Of a DNA stretch of 64,000 nucleotides, positions 38,201 through 47,959 are shown piece after piece. A program made the translations under genes and the position numbers. The stretch comes from Tomocerus qinae. Taxonomy: Eukaryota; Arthropoda; Collembola; Entomobryomorpha; Tomoceridae. The notes beneath the pieces were generated by a model that was given only the letters and a program-made list of their open reading frames with translations, was not told the DNA's origin and did no database searches. The DNA lies in assembly GCA_020055645.1 (NCBI GenBank), contig CM034548.1, positions 20,832,001 to 20,896,000 on the forward strand. The letters run 5' to 3'. How positions within the stretch are numbered: position 1 is the first letter of the stretch; each line of letters opens with the position of its first letter.

Positions 38201-41200
38201 TTACTTTTTGTGCACAATGCAAACGTGGTAACGACAAAAAATTCGGTTTCCTTTTCCGCTTTCCTTTCTTTCCCTCATTAGCTAGCATTTCTGCAAAGGC
38301 AAGAAAAGGCCAAAATGAGCCACTGCATTGGCATTCATTAGCTTCTCTACAGTTGGCTTTACTATTCCATCCTTCCTTCTCTCTATTCTGAACAGTGCTG
38401 CAACTAAGATTAATCTTTCTGTCTCAAAGTTCAAGATATCTTCTTGCACATCAACTCAAATAATATAATCTCAGCAGAAACTTGCATTTTTTGTACCAGG
38501 CTGTATAAGGTTACTAATATTATTCTCAATGGCACAAAAAGTGATAATATTATTTCCATTTTGTATTAAAGTAAAAAGGAGAAAGTCTTTAGCATACAAA
38601 ATTAACCTTTTAAAAATGTGTTCAAAACAGCAAATTAATGCTAGTCAAGTGGCCATGGTAAATATGGCAATTACTATTTTAATTCTTAGTAAGAATAAGA
38701 GTGTCGTTTTAGTTCTATAGTAAAAGGATCGATGATGCATCTGATTGTCAACTTTACTTAAACTCAGAATATTAATTTCGCTGAATGTTTAATAATTCCA
38801 AGCACTAAAGTAAGATTATTGACTTAACGATCATCGAGATACTTGTAAGAAAGTGTGTAATTTAAGAATGCTTGAAGCTCGTGGGATGCACTTAATAAGA
38901 TTCTCGTCCTTGGAGTTGAAACTCCTATGGCTATGTATTATTATGTAAGGCTATGTGTAGTTGACATGCTTAACTTGAAATATTAAATAGAGTAGTTGCA
39001 TTCCATGATAGTACTTCTCCATGAGTAGTTATGCCAGTCTTGCTGTATGTCACTCTATCAGTGGTTATTATGTCGTATCTCCTGAGAACATTTTAGCTGT
39101 CTCCAGAGAAAAGAAAACTTATTTTCAAGCTTGAAGGGGATATAGAAAACATATTGCATAGTGTTACTCTATTATATCAACATAAATACTATATTAGTAT
39201 GCATTACAAATATATCAGTATATAAATGATAAATACTATTTGACCACGAGATGCAATATAATATAATCGCCTTCAGCAGAGAGTCTTGCGTTCCGTTGTC
39301 TATCCTTCTTTTCCCAGTACATTGAATTGGATTGCATCAGGGAAATATGAACGATGATGAAAGAAGATTATATTTAGTGCTTCAGCTTACTCATCTTTAG
39401 TGCCTTGTCATGTATTGGTCGACCAGAAAAGGGAAACCAATCTCCTACCTAGTTTTCGCTTAGAAGACCACAACATCTAGAATAGCAATCTCTCACGATG
39501 ACTACTATAAGCAGATCAACTAAACATCCACACACTACCTCCACTTCCAAACTATATGGATTAATTTAACTATAATAATATGCTCAGACTATGTCCACCA
39601 GTCGCAGACGACCCCACGGAAGGCCAAATTAAATTGAACTAAAAAACCGACAATGGCTGCCAAATTTTCACCGCAAACTTTAACCTTAATTTAAATTTCT
39701 CCATTTGGTTTCATTACTCGTACTCACTATTCTGATTATACTCTATTTTTTCATCAGAATGACTATAAGTTAAGTTATAGCCATGTAAATTTAGTTTTAC
39801 AGATTATTTTACTCACATATTTTGTTTCCATTCTTATTCTGGGCCATATTTATTAAATTTTTTAACTAATTTACTAAAATAATTAACAGTATTGCCAATA
39901 ATTATTATGGTATAAAATATACTTTAAAAAACTAGGTCTTAAAGGCATGTTTGCCTTTGGTCTATAACGTTGTCCTCTAATCCTGAAGCAAAATATTGAT
40001 ATTTATAGTAGACTCATCAGGCCATCAGCCAAACTTAACTATTTCTGTACAATAACTACAAAGGGTGCAAAAGCCTATTGATGACACAACTATAGTCTGT
40101 TACAATTATAATACGACTGGTTTGTCTAGAATTAAACAATTCTATGGATTAAACACTCCATCCAAGAAATATTTCATGATGGCAAAAATTATGAGTGGTT
40201 TTATATTATCTCCTAAGTAGAATGTCCATAAAATTTTAAATCTAGACATCTTTATTAATTACATTTATTGATGAATTCATGAAGTTAGTTTAGTAAAGCA
40301 AATTATACTGAGCTATAATGGTTTACTTAGACGGATAGCTCAGTGGGACTACAACACATATAGTAACATACCTATAGTTGCAAAATCTATTATACTTATT
40401 ATTACGTCCTTCGGATACCACAAATAAGGAAATGATAGAGTTCAAATAAGTGCAATGAATTACTGATGCTCTAACACCTTCTGCTATAAGTGTATCGTCC
40501 TTGTGGTGGATATCAATATTACCTTGCCTTATCTTAAAATAAACACGTCCACGTAGTTACAAAATGATTCTCCTTGACTGGAGAAAGTTATTTCGTTCCC
40601 TACTACCTTGCTCTACTAATAAACTAGATAACACTAAAATATAATTCACTCATTCGTAAACGATTGTCCGATTAAGTGTCAAATCATTGCTAGTTTATTT
40701 GTGTCTCCAAAAAGTATTAGTGTCGCACGTTTACAAATTGCTATGAAATATTACCTGTTTAGTATTACCTATTACCCAATCCTTCTTCTACTTTCACTTT
40801 TGATCAACTTTCCTCTAGTAAAAAAGGTATACAGCTTTGTTTAGAGGTTATATATTAAAATGTTACCTGTCTGTTTATATCCAGAGAGACAAATGTTTGG
40901 ATATTCAAGAGTATAAACATAGTTATCGTAGTTTAGATTGGATTACATATTTAATTTTACAAGCTTTCGCTATGAAACTTACTGAAGTTAGGATCTGTCA
41001 CTGTACTGTACACCTTTATATCATGCTGGCAAATCGGTAGTCAATTTCACTTGACTAAACATATTATATGATTTAAAAAAGTTAATGCTTTTGATGATGA
41101 ACTTATATTCCAGTTTTTACTAAACCAAGTATACAATACGTAGTATATAGGTATGTCAGAGCAACCACGCAGTTTCTCAATAGAAAGCTGCTAAATATTG

Positions 41201-41435
41201 TCCTAACCAACATAATTTCCCCATAAAGAACCAAATCTGATTTTCGCGGTGACCCCGGCCCCACAGCCATAAAATTTGAATATAAATTAGATCAGGGGTA
41301 CTCGGCCCCAGATATTTCAATAGTGACGTCATATTTTCAAAATTCTGAGCTATAGCAACACGAATTTTTATTTTATATGACTATAGAAATGGGTAACGAC
41401 AAGGGACGAACTAGCTTGGTGAACACATCCTATAC
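35291..41435. other. AT-rich region without a supported gene
   Basis: Contains an (AATA)n run near 36085-36106, and a short near-palindrome ACTCTGTGCACGTACACAGAGT near 38172-38193 in a GC-richer patch (38110-38300). The sequence at 40330-40350 (GATAGCTCAGTGGGA) looks like a tRNA A box but has no B box. The 109-codon frame at 37784-38113 has no supporting signals. Confidence 0.45.
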
Positions 41436-41475
41436 CAATGTGTTTCGAACGTAACTAGACAGTCCCTCCCCCTTT

Positions 41476-41669
41476 AGGTGAAGTCAATAGGATGTTTTGC
41501 TCTCTTTCTGCAGCCAGTTTGGACAGGAAAACCCGGTGAAGGCCCATTCATGGAGGATCAGCGGCTGTATCCATGACCATGGATTTTTTCCCAGCTAAAA
41601 GCAAACTGAATGCACCCACACCTCAAACTGGCTGCAGAAAGATGCTGAAATTGGTTATATGCATCACCT
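41476..41669 (+). mobile_element. Palindromic MITE-like element, copy 1 (194 bp)
   Basis: Starts AGGTGAAGTCAATAGGATG and ends in the inverted form. The inner arm CTTTCTGCAGCCAGTTTG is repeated inverted as CAAACTGGCTGCAGAAAG. The centre carries ATCCATGACCATGGAT, itself nearly palindromic. The right terminal arm is more decayed than in copy 2. Non-coding, so any movement would have needed enzymes supplied from elsewhere. Confidence 0.7.
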
Positions 41670-41746
41670 AACATACATTGCCAAGATGCGTCGATTTTGT
41701 TATTCTAGTCAATGTGATTCGAACGTATGACAGTCCTTCCCACTTC

Positions 41747-41940
41747 AGGTGAAGTCAATAGGATGCTTTGCTCACTTTCTGCAGCCAGTTTGAATAGGAA
41801 AACTGGGTCCAGGCCCAGGAGTGATCAGTGCAGTGGCTGTACCCATGACCACGGCCTTTTTCCAGCTAAAAGCTAACTGAATGCACCCACACCTCAAACT
41901 GGCTGCAGAAAGATGCTGAAATCGGCTATTGACATCACCT
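41747..41940 (+). mobile_element. Palindromic MITE-like element, copy 2 (194 bp)
   Basis: Same length and layout as copy 1, starting 271 bp downstream. Outer arms AGGTGAAGTCAATAG and, inverted, AGGTGATGTCAATAG are well preserved. The homology to copy 1 begins about 35 bp before the element (GAACGTA...GACAGTCC), so the pair arose by a tandem duplication that included flanking DNA, not by two separate insertions. The 80-codon minus-strand frame across it is incidental. Confidence 0.7.
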
Positions 41941-43376
41941 TTAGAAACGCATTTTATATCAACATCATTACAAGGTGAAGACATAGGAGGCGTTTTCCCG
42001 ATTTTTGCCCTCAATTCGTATTGTACTTACTACCGCAGAGAAGTAGTCACCCCACCCAACCAAATAATCATTGTTACTTGGTCTTAGGTGTTTACATCTC
42101 TGTGACATCATAGGTAGAATTACGATCGGGTGCAAATCGGGGAATATCCCTCAATGCCTTTACCTTGTAAGGGAGGCAGCTTAGCTCTTAAAAAATGATG
42201 ATAGTAGTTATAACCCGGGTAAAACAATTTTTGAAAATAAAAATTTGAAAATTTTCAGAAATTCTGCCCGCTTTCCAACTTTTCGAATTTCCCCAGGTCC
42301 CACAGAATTTTATTTTGGAATATTTATTCCAGAATCACTATAAGAATCGCATTTGTGATTTTTCCACTCATTTTTACTTTTTTCTGGATTACTCTTATTT
42401 TGACAAATTCATTCAAAAATCTTAAAAGATTCGAAGGAAAGAAAGAAGACTGATAAAGGAAAAATATAACAATGAATAGATGCGGGTTTTGCATTTTTGT
42501 CAAAATATTATGAATTTCATAGTAATTCGTATTTAGGGAATTTTGCTGCGAGCTTCCGAATCTGGTAACTATTTTTGGCTGCGAACCTAAAAGTGCTGAG
42601 AAAATGGTGTGGACATGTTTTACAGTCTAAAACCAGACACTTTTTTTGACAATTCCAATTTATAATGAACTATTTAATAACAATTTGAAACGAAATGCCG
42701 ATTATATACCCTTGATTATTATAAACACTCAAAATTAGACAGACATACAAGCGGCGTAGACATAAAGTTGACTCCGCTGCATGGTTAAAAAATTGCAATT
42801 TTGATGACATCAATAATGTTGACACAAACAGCCGAGAAAGGATTGCTGCCTTGCTGCATATTAGATGTCCATAGTTACCATCATAGAGAACCTTATCAGA
42901 TATGAAGGTCATACTCTATGGTAGCAAAGAAAGCAGCATAAAAATCGAAAAACGTCGAAAGGAGGAAGTGCAGCACGCTGGATTTTGCTTATGTTGTGCT
43001 CCAATATATAATCAATTATGTCCCCGAATTTCATGTCTTTTGGAGTTTGCAGTATATCGTTTTTATACCTAATTCTTTAAGAAACTTTTATTTCCCTATT
43101 AATTACATGCAAAAACCGTGCCTACAAAATAATTAATATCTCTCGTTTAGGAGGATGCAGAACTCTGGTTCTTGCATGTTTTGAAAATAAAGAATTAAAT
43201 CTACACCTCAGCAAAATTTCAACCTTTCATATTCCTTTGCAGTCCCTATTTTAAGATAGGGCCCAATATTACACAAAAAGGTGGATTTCGTCCTTTATCT
43301 GCTTTCTGATATTACCAATCTTAATAAAAATTTTTACAAAATTAACATAATATTTTTCTTGGGTAGGGATTTACGG
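41941..43376. other. Region without a supported gene
   Basis: The part at 41990-42190 is GC-richer and has the look of repeat-derived DNA but no clear ends. An 80-codon minus-strand frame at 42670-42912 has no supporting signals. Confidence 0.35.
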
Positions 43377-44720
43377 GGCTGTAAAAGAAGTAACTTTGGC
43401 AGTAAAATAAAGTCTTTGGGGCAAGAGTACTATAGGCAGTACGTCTAATTTTTCAGGGCTGTAAAATAAAGTACAAAAGGCAGTAATACGATTAGGAATG
43501 GCTGTAACAAAAATGATTTTTATTTAGTCAAAATTAAATCACAATTAGTTCAAAATTAAATCAAAATTAGTTCGAAATTAAATCAAAATTAGTTCAAAAT
43601 TAAATCAAAATTAGTTCAAAATTAAATCGAAATTAGTTCAAAATTAAATCAAAATTAGTTCAAAATTAAATCGAAATTAGTTCAAAATTAAATAAAAATT
43701 AGTTCAAAATTAAATAAAAATTAGTTCAAAATTAAATAAAAATTAGTTCAAAATTAAATAAAAATTAGTTCAAAATTAAATCACAATTAGTTCAAAATTA
43801 AATCAAAATTAGTTCGAAATTAAATCAAAATTAGTTCAAAATTAAATCAAAATTAGTTCAAAATTAAATCGAAATTAGTTCAAAATTAAATCAAAATTAG
43901 TTCAAAATTAAATCGAAATTAGTTCAAAATTAAATAAAAATTAGTTCAAAATTAAATAAAAATTAGTTCAAAATTAAATAAAAATTAGTTCAAAATTAAA
44001 TCAAAATTAGTTCAAAATTAAATCAAAATTAGTTCGAAATTAAATCAAAATTAGTTCAAAATTAAATCAAAATTAGTTCGAAATTAAATCAAAATTAAGT
44101 CATACGGCAAATCAGTGTCATATTTCAGAATTTATGGTTTTACTAGGGCTTTAGATACACTTTAGATACTAGGTCTTCCCGCTTTGCTTTTTATAGCGAT
44201 TGGTATCTGTTTAGCGCTGGGGGAAATTGTTGGCAATTCAGGCATGCAATGGCATTTTAGTATTTTTCGTGGTATTATTGGTACTATTTTCAATTTCTGA
44301 ACCTGTGTCAGAATTGGAAGAATAAACAAGTTGGGAAGCCATTTTTTACTAAAACCGAGTCTTCTAAATAAAAGAATCGAGTCCACGTCTGTGTCTATTC
44401 TGACCGTCTGACCACAACTCCAACGAAATAATTACCTTAAATTTCTTATCTGATGTAAAGTAGATAGCAAATTATCGCTGCATCGCACTACATCATGTTG
44501 AATTGTATTCATTTGTATGCTCAAGGAATATGCAAAGCCTTAAGTCTTCTAATTAATGCTCATCAATGAGACATGCAGTAATTTTTGTGCTACAGCCACT
44601 TATACCCGAACTACTGCCTTTTGTACTTTATATTACTGCCGTCAGTACTCAGTTTTAATGCCTATAGTACCCTTGCCCCAAAGACTTTATTTTACTGCCA
44701 AAGTTACTTCTTTTACAGCC
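43377..44720. mobile_element. 1.34-kb TIR element enclosing a minisatellite
   Basis: Left arm 43377-43512 and right arm about 44582-44720 match as inverted repeats of roughly 135 bp. Both begin GGCTGTAAAAGAAGTAACTT, and most of the outer 60 bases are identical. Each arm is itself a series of GGCWGTAA words: on the left at 43377, 43398, 43435, 43457, 43479 and 43500, mostly 21-22 bp apart, like subterminal transposase sites. The core holds the 22-bp array, then a frame of 74 codons on the minus strand (44386-44162) of unknown meaning. No target-site duplication could be fixed. Probably a non-autonomous DNA transposon. Confidence 0.65.
43528..44097 (+). repeat. 22-bp minisatellite with an 11-unit higher-order repeat
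   Basis: About 26 copies of a unit near AAATTAGTTCAAAATTAAAT plus two bases, which vary in a small set (CA, CG, AA; once CAC). The first 11 units recur in the same variant order 242 bp later (the rare TCACAATT variant at 43539 and again at 43781). This shows a block duplication on top of unit-by-unit expansion. The array is A/T-only over most of its length. Confidence 0.9.
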
Positions 44721-46640
44721 ACAAAATCATTAACCCATTTTTCTTTGGGACGGGTTTCCTTTTTTGTTTGATTGAAAATAGAAGGAAAGCCAATCTACAG
44801 ACCCGTAAGGTTACATCGACTCCTCAAATCTACGCAGTGTTCAAAATGCCCTAATAAATTCCTATCTTATGAAGTCTACGAAAGAACCCCTAATTGTTAA
44901 CAGTTGCTTTGCAATACAGTATGTATAGAAAGTGGGTATACATAGGAGATAACACATTATAGTCCCCCCAAACTAACTTCTTTTGTACAGAAGAGATAGG
45001 AGCCTATCCCTTATATACTAACTAAATTACCATAGGGTTAGATTTGTCGCCCGTCTGGTGTGTGTTAAAATTGATTTTAACGTGTGAAAGCTACGTCACG
45101 TCCTTCTGCCCTGTACGAAAGTCATTTTGGATATAATCACAAAGCTGTTTCCATAGGGCTGTAAAAAACAGATCAATAAATTTACCAATCTATCTATCTA
45201 TATGTATGTATGTCTGGTAGGTAGAACCTAAGAAACCTGCACATATTACGTAACACAAAATTCCCTCCCCACTCCACGCATAACGCAAGTGCTGACTGTA
45301 AACACTTTTGGGTAAGTCCTCCTCCCATCAACTGCACAAGTAATGTAGCAAAATGCGCATGCCCACTTCATCTAAACCACCGAAATGAGTCGTTTCAAAA
45401 TATTATAACATCAAAACAATAATAGAAATGGAAATAATTAATTAAAGACATTCGAAAGGGGACATTTCGAAATATTATGGGTATGAATAACCATTTCGAA
45501 ACTATTAATCCAAACCAAATTGGTTCTGCTATATCGACAACCTTATTTGGCATTTTTTAATAGAGCTGGTATCACTTTTACTGCCCTGTCCCCTTTATTC
45601 CTTCGTGCCAGTTTGCACACCTTTTTGCAGAATTGAATAACTGAGGACCACTATTTATCCTATAAAAATATTTATTCATATAGTGTACTCATTGGATTTG
45701 GTACCAATTTCTAAAATACAAGGAATCTTATTTTTCTGATTTTAAATGTGAACTTTTTGGGGTGTTTATTAAAAATGGAGTCCTTCATTGTTCTCTATAT
45801 TTGATGCTACGATCTACAATATTATTTTGCTTTAGAACTTCCTTTTGATCAGAAAGTTAGAGCGGCAGCTAATTTTTCCAACCGCTGTAGGAAATTTAAG
45901 TATATTTAAAATATTGTATTTACAAAGTTAACACAATAACCTAAGGGAAATACCGATGATTTTTTCGGAATTGTTTTTATTACTGTGATGGTTGGCCTGC
46001 TGAATTTCTTTTGGGAGTGATAGGTTCGCTCCTTAGCTAGGTTCACTGGTATGTTTCAAAAAAACACGAAAAATTTGTATTCCACACGTGAGATGTGTTA
46101 TCAATGTTCGGCGAGTCAGTTTTAATATTGATGGATGATATGACGAAACCATTTTAATGTCTTCCGCCATTTCCATTTTACATTGCAACTATCCTGTAAT
46201 TAATGTCATGTTTTATTATAATAACTTATTCCCCTCCTTGGCATTGTCTTGGAAACCGCAAGGTTACTACAACCGTTTACTTACGTTGATCCTTTCAGAT
46301 ACGACGATTTCAGATTTAGCAAAACAAAGTCTAGGTTTATTACATTGCATTGATGATTTGGAATATTTTTTACTGGAACAAAATATTTACTTTTTTCGTT
46401 GTAGCTGCCATTTTCTAGAATATCCTGGAAAATGTTGCCACCGAAAAATTTTTATGGCTTTTATCACCATAATCATCAAAGTGTTAAATAGTTTTAGATT
46501 ACTATTCGCTTGCCAGCTTGCCACTACTGAAAATCGCCAACTGGTTCCTTACTCATCATGAGTTGAATACAGACTTGAGATTTTGAGATTATTCTAATTT
46601 TAATCTAACTAGATTTGGGCAAAGCATGGGCAAAGCATAA
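44721..46640. other. Repeat-like region without a supported gene
   Basis: Holds short TATC/TATG runs near 45190-45213. The words GGGCTGTAAAAAAC (45154) and TTTTACTGCCCTG (45575) resemble the ends of the neighbouring TIR element. These may be fragments of further copies. Confidence 0.3.
46157..46561 (+). CDS. Weak candidate frame of 134 codons, unrecognised
   Basis: The longest uninterrupted frame outside the receptor exons. It starts at an ATG in a mediocre context (TTTTAATGT). The product is rich in Leu, Ile, Phe, Tyr and Cys, as chance frames in AT-rich DNA are. I see no signal peptide, clear membrane topology or domain. No splice or polyadenylation signals support it. Under this base composition a frame of this length is only mildly unexpected. 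Confidence 0.12.
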   Translation: MSSAISILHCNYPVINVMFYYNNLFPSLALSWKPQGYYNRLLTLILSDTTISDLAKQSLGLLHCIDDLEYFLLEQNIYFFRCSCHFLEYPGKCCHRKIFMAFITIIIKVLNSFRLLFACQLATTENRQLVPYSS

Positions 46641-46688
46641 ACATTAGCCTGCGCGCTTAAGTGCGGTGCCGCGTGTTTTAAACTTTTG

Positions 46689-46838
46689 TCAGTCCGTAGT
46701 AACGTCTTTTTTGAATTGAACTAGAACTGTATCTCCTCACCTCAGTTCAATCTAGCTCTGCCTGTCTGTCGTTGCTGTTGTCCATTATCATCAATCAAGT
46801 CCTGTGCTGTCCTCCAAGTCATCCTTATATTGTTCAAG
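46689..46838 (+). promoter_or_regulatory. Putative promoter and noncoding first exon of the small membrane-protein gene
   Basis: A CpG-richer patch (46650-46705) contains an initiator-like TCAGTC at 46689-46694. About 145 bases on, CAAG|GTATTA at 46838/46839 can serve as donor. It would join to acceptor TATTGGGTTAG at 47210, upstream of the start codon. No TATA box is evident. Confidence 0.35.
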
Positions 46839-46847
46839 GTATTAATT

Positions 46848-46929
46848 TTTTCAATAATGTACCCCAACGCATACCTTCATGTGCTAAATTTAGTACATGG
46901 AGGTATGCAATGGGGTACATTATTGAAAA
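46848..46929. repeat. 82-bp near-perfect palindrome (hairpin)
   Basis: Two 41-base arms meet at AAATTT with no spacer and agree at 37 of 41 positions. If transcribed from the plus strand, two of the four differences become G:U pairs and the other two form one small bulge. It lies in the putative first intron of the small membrane-protein gene. It could be a miniature foldback element or a precursor of small RNA; the near absence of a loop argues against a standard microRNA. Confidence 0.85.
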
Positions 46930-47264
46930 CGTAAAGTAAAATTCGTAATAGTTAACAAATATTGTGGCTTGAATCTGATGTCTGAGGTGTGAGGAGCTGG
47001 TGGTAGTCAGTAGTCAAAAAAGTTCAGACTATTTTTGTTGATGACATTTTCAGTCATCAGTGGCAAAATTATTAAACTTAGAAAATAGCTTCGGCGTTGA
47101 CATTTCTCGAAATTAGGCAGCAACGGGGTGGTATTTCATTACTTGTTTGCTTATTTTGATTTTTTAAAGCCAATCATTTAATGTTTAAATTTTTAATTCT
47201 ATTGGGTTAGGTCAAAAGGAGGCAAAAATAGTAATTATTGACTAACATGTGACAATTACTGAAA

Positions 47265-47947
47265 ATGATGTCAGTTTTGTGGCAACGGTGCATGTTAAAA
47301 TTATTGGTTAGAGGTAAAGTCAAAAGTGGACAACTTTTGGCAAAAGGGTATCGGTATGTGCCAACGAGTGACGAGATACCGCCGCCGAAATCCATCATCT
47401 CAAGTATTTTGCTTTTATTTGTTTTTGCAGTTTAAGTCTAAAAATGTCACCACAACCACGACCCACTTCCACCCAATATTGAGATTGGTAAAAAATATCT
47501 GCAACTCTCGTTGGCTTTTGATATTTTTCGTTAACCTTTAGATAATTCCAGAAATCTTTTTTCCATTCGAGTTAGTTAAAGGTCAACAAAATAAAAAAAA
47601 TCCGAACTGACAAAAAGAGATTTTAGATATAGCGATATAATATTGTATTTTAGTATTTTTGTTATATCACAATATTTTAATATTATTGTCTCTTACGAAT
47701 TTTTAAACTAATAATAAAAATAAACTTACTGTTTACAGGTACCTCTAACTATCATTTTTTTATCATGCCGTCTTGGAACTGCGCGAAGTGTGCGATGTGC
47801 GGATTATTGACATACTTAATATCGTTATGCGTGGCTTGTTTTTGGGTCGTACTGTCTTTTGTATCGGACCTGGAGAGACAAAAATCTGATCCCAGTTCTA
47901 TAATGTATAAAGGAACTTTCAGTAATCTTACAACTGATAAAATTTAA
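47265..47947 (+). CDS. Small single-pass membrane protein, unknown family
   Basis: Two coding exons, 47265-47403 and 47739-47947, join in phase 1 across a 335-nt intron (CTCAA|GTATTT ... CTGTTTACAG|GTACC) to give 115 aa. The start is the first of two adjacent ATGs in a good context (GAAAATGATG). The N-terminus is basic (SVLWQRCMLKLLVRGKVKSG) and could direct import to mitochondria. It is followed by the polar, Pro-rich stretch GYRYVPTSDEIPPPKS (28-43). A Cys-rich entry (WNCAKCAMC, 59-67) leads into one membrane span (66-88), then a hydrophilic tail (SDLERQKSDPSSIMYKG...). AATAAA at 47954-47959, seven bases after the stop, fits a true 3' end. The acceptor is excellent; the donor is weaker. The downstream exon alone is an ATG frame of 60 codons, so use of that exon only is an alternative. 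I do not recognise the protein; Cys residues 61, 64, 67, 77 and 80 are its most distinctive feature. Confidence 0.5.
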
Positions 47948-47953
47948 ATGATG

Positions 47954-47959
47954 AATAAA
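47954..47959 (+). terminator. Polyadenylation signal of the small membrane-protein gene
   Basis: AATAAA directly downstream of the TAA stop at 47945-47947. The short spacing means a very short 3' UTR. Confidence 0.45.

Noticed and set aside
40330-40400. tRNA-like A box (TAGCTCAGTGGGA)
   Set aside because: No B box (GGTTCGA) or cloverleaf pairing follows, so neither a tRNA nor a tRNA-derived SINE is supported.
41290-41345. hAT-like end CAGGGGTACTCGGCCCC
   Set aside because: No matching inverted end was found nearby, so a single 17-base resemblance is not enough.
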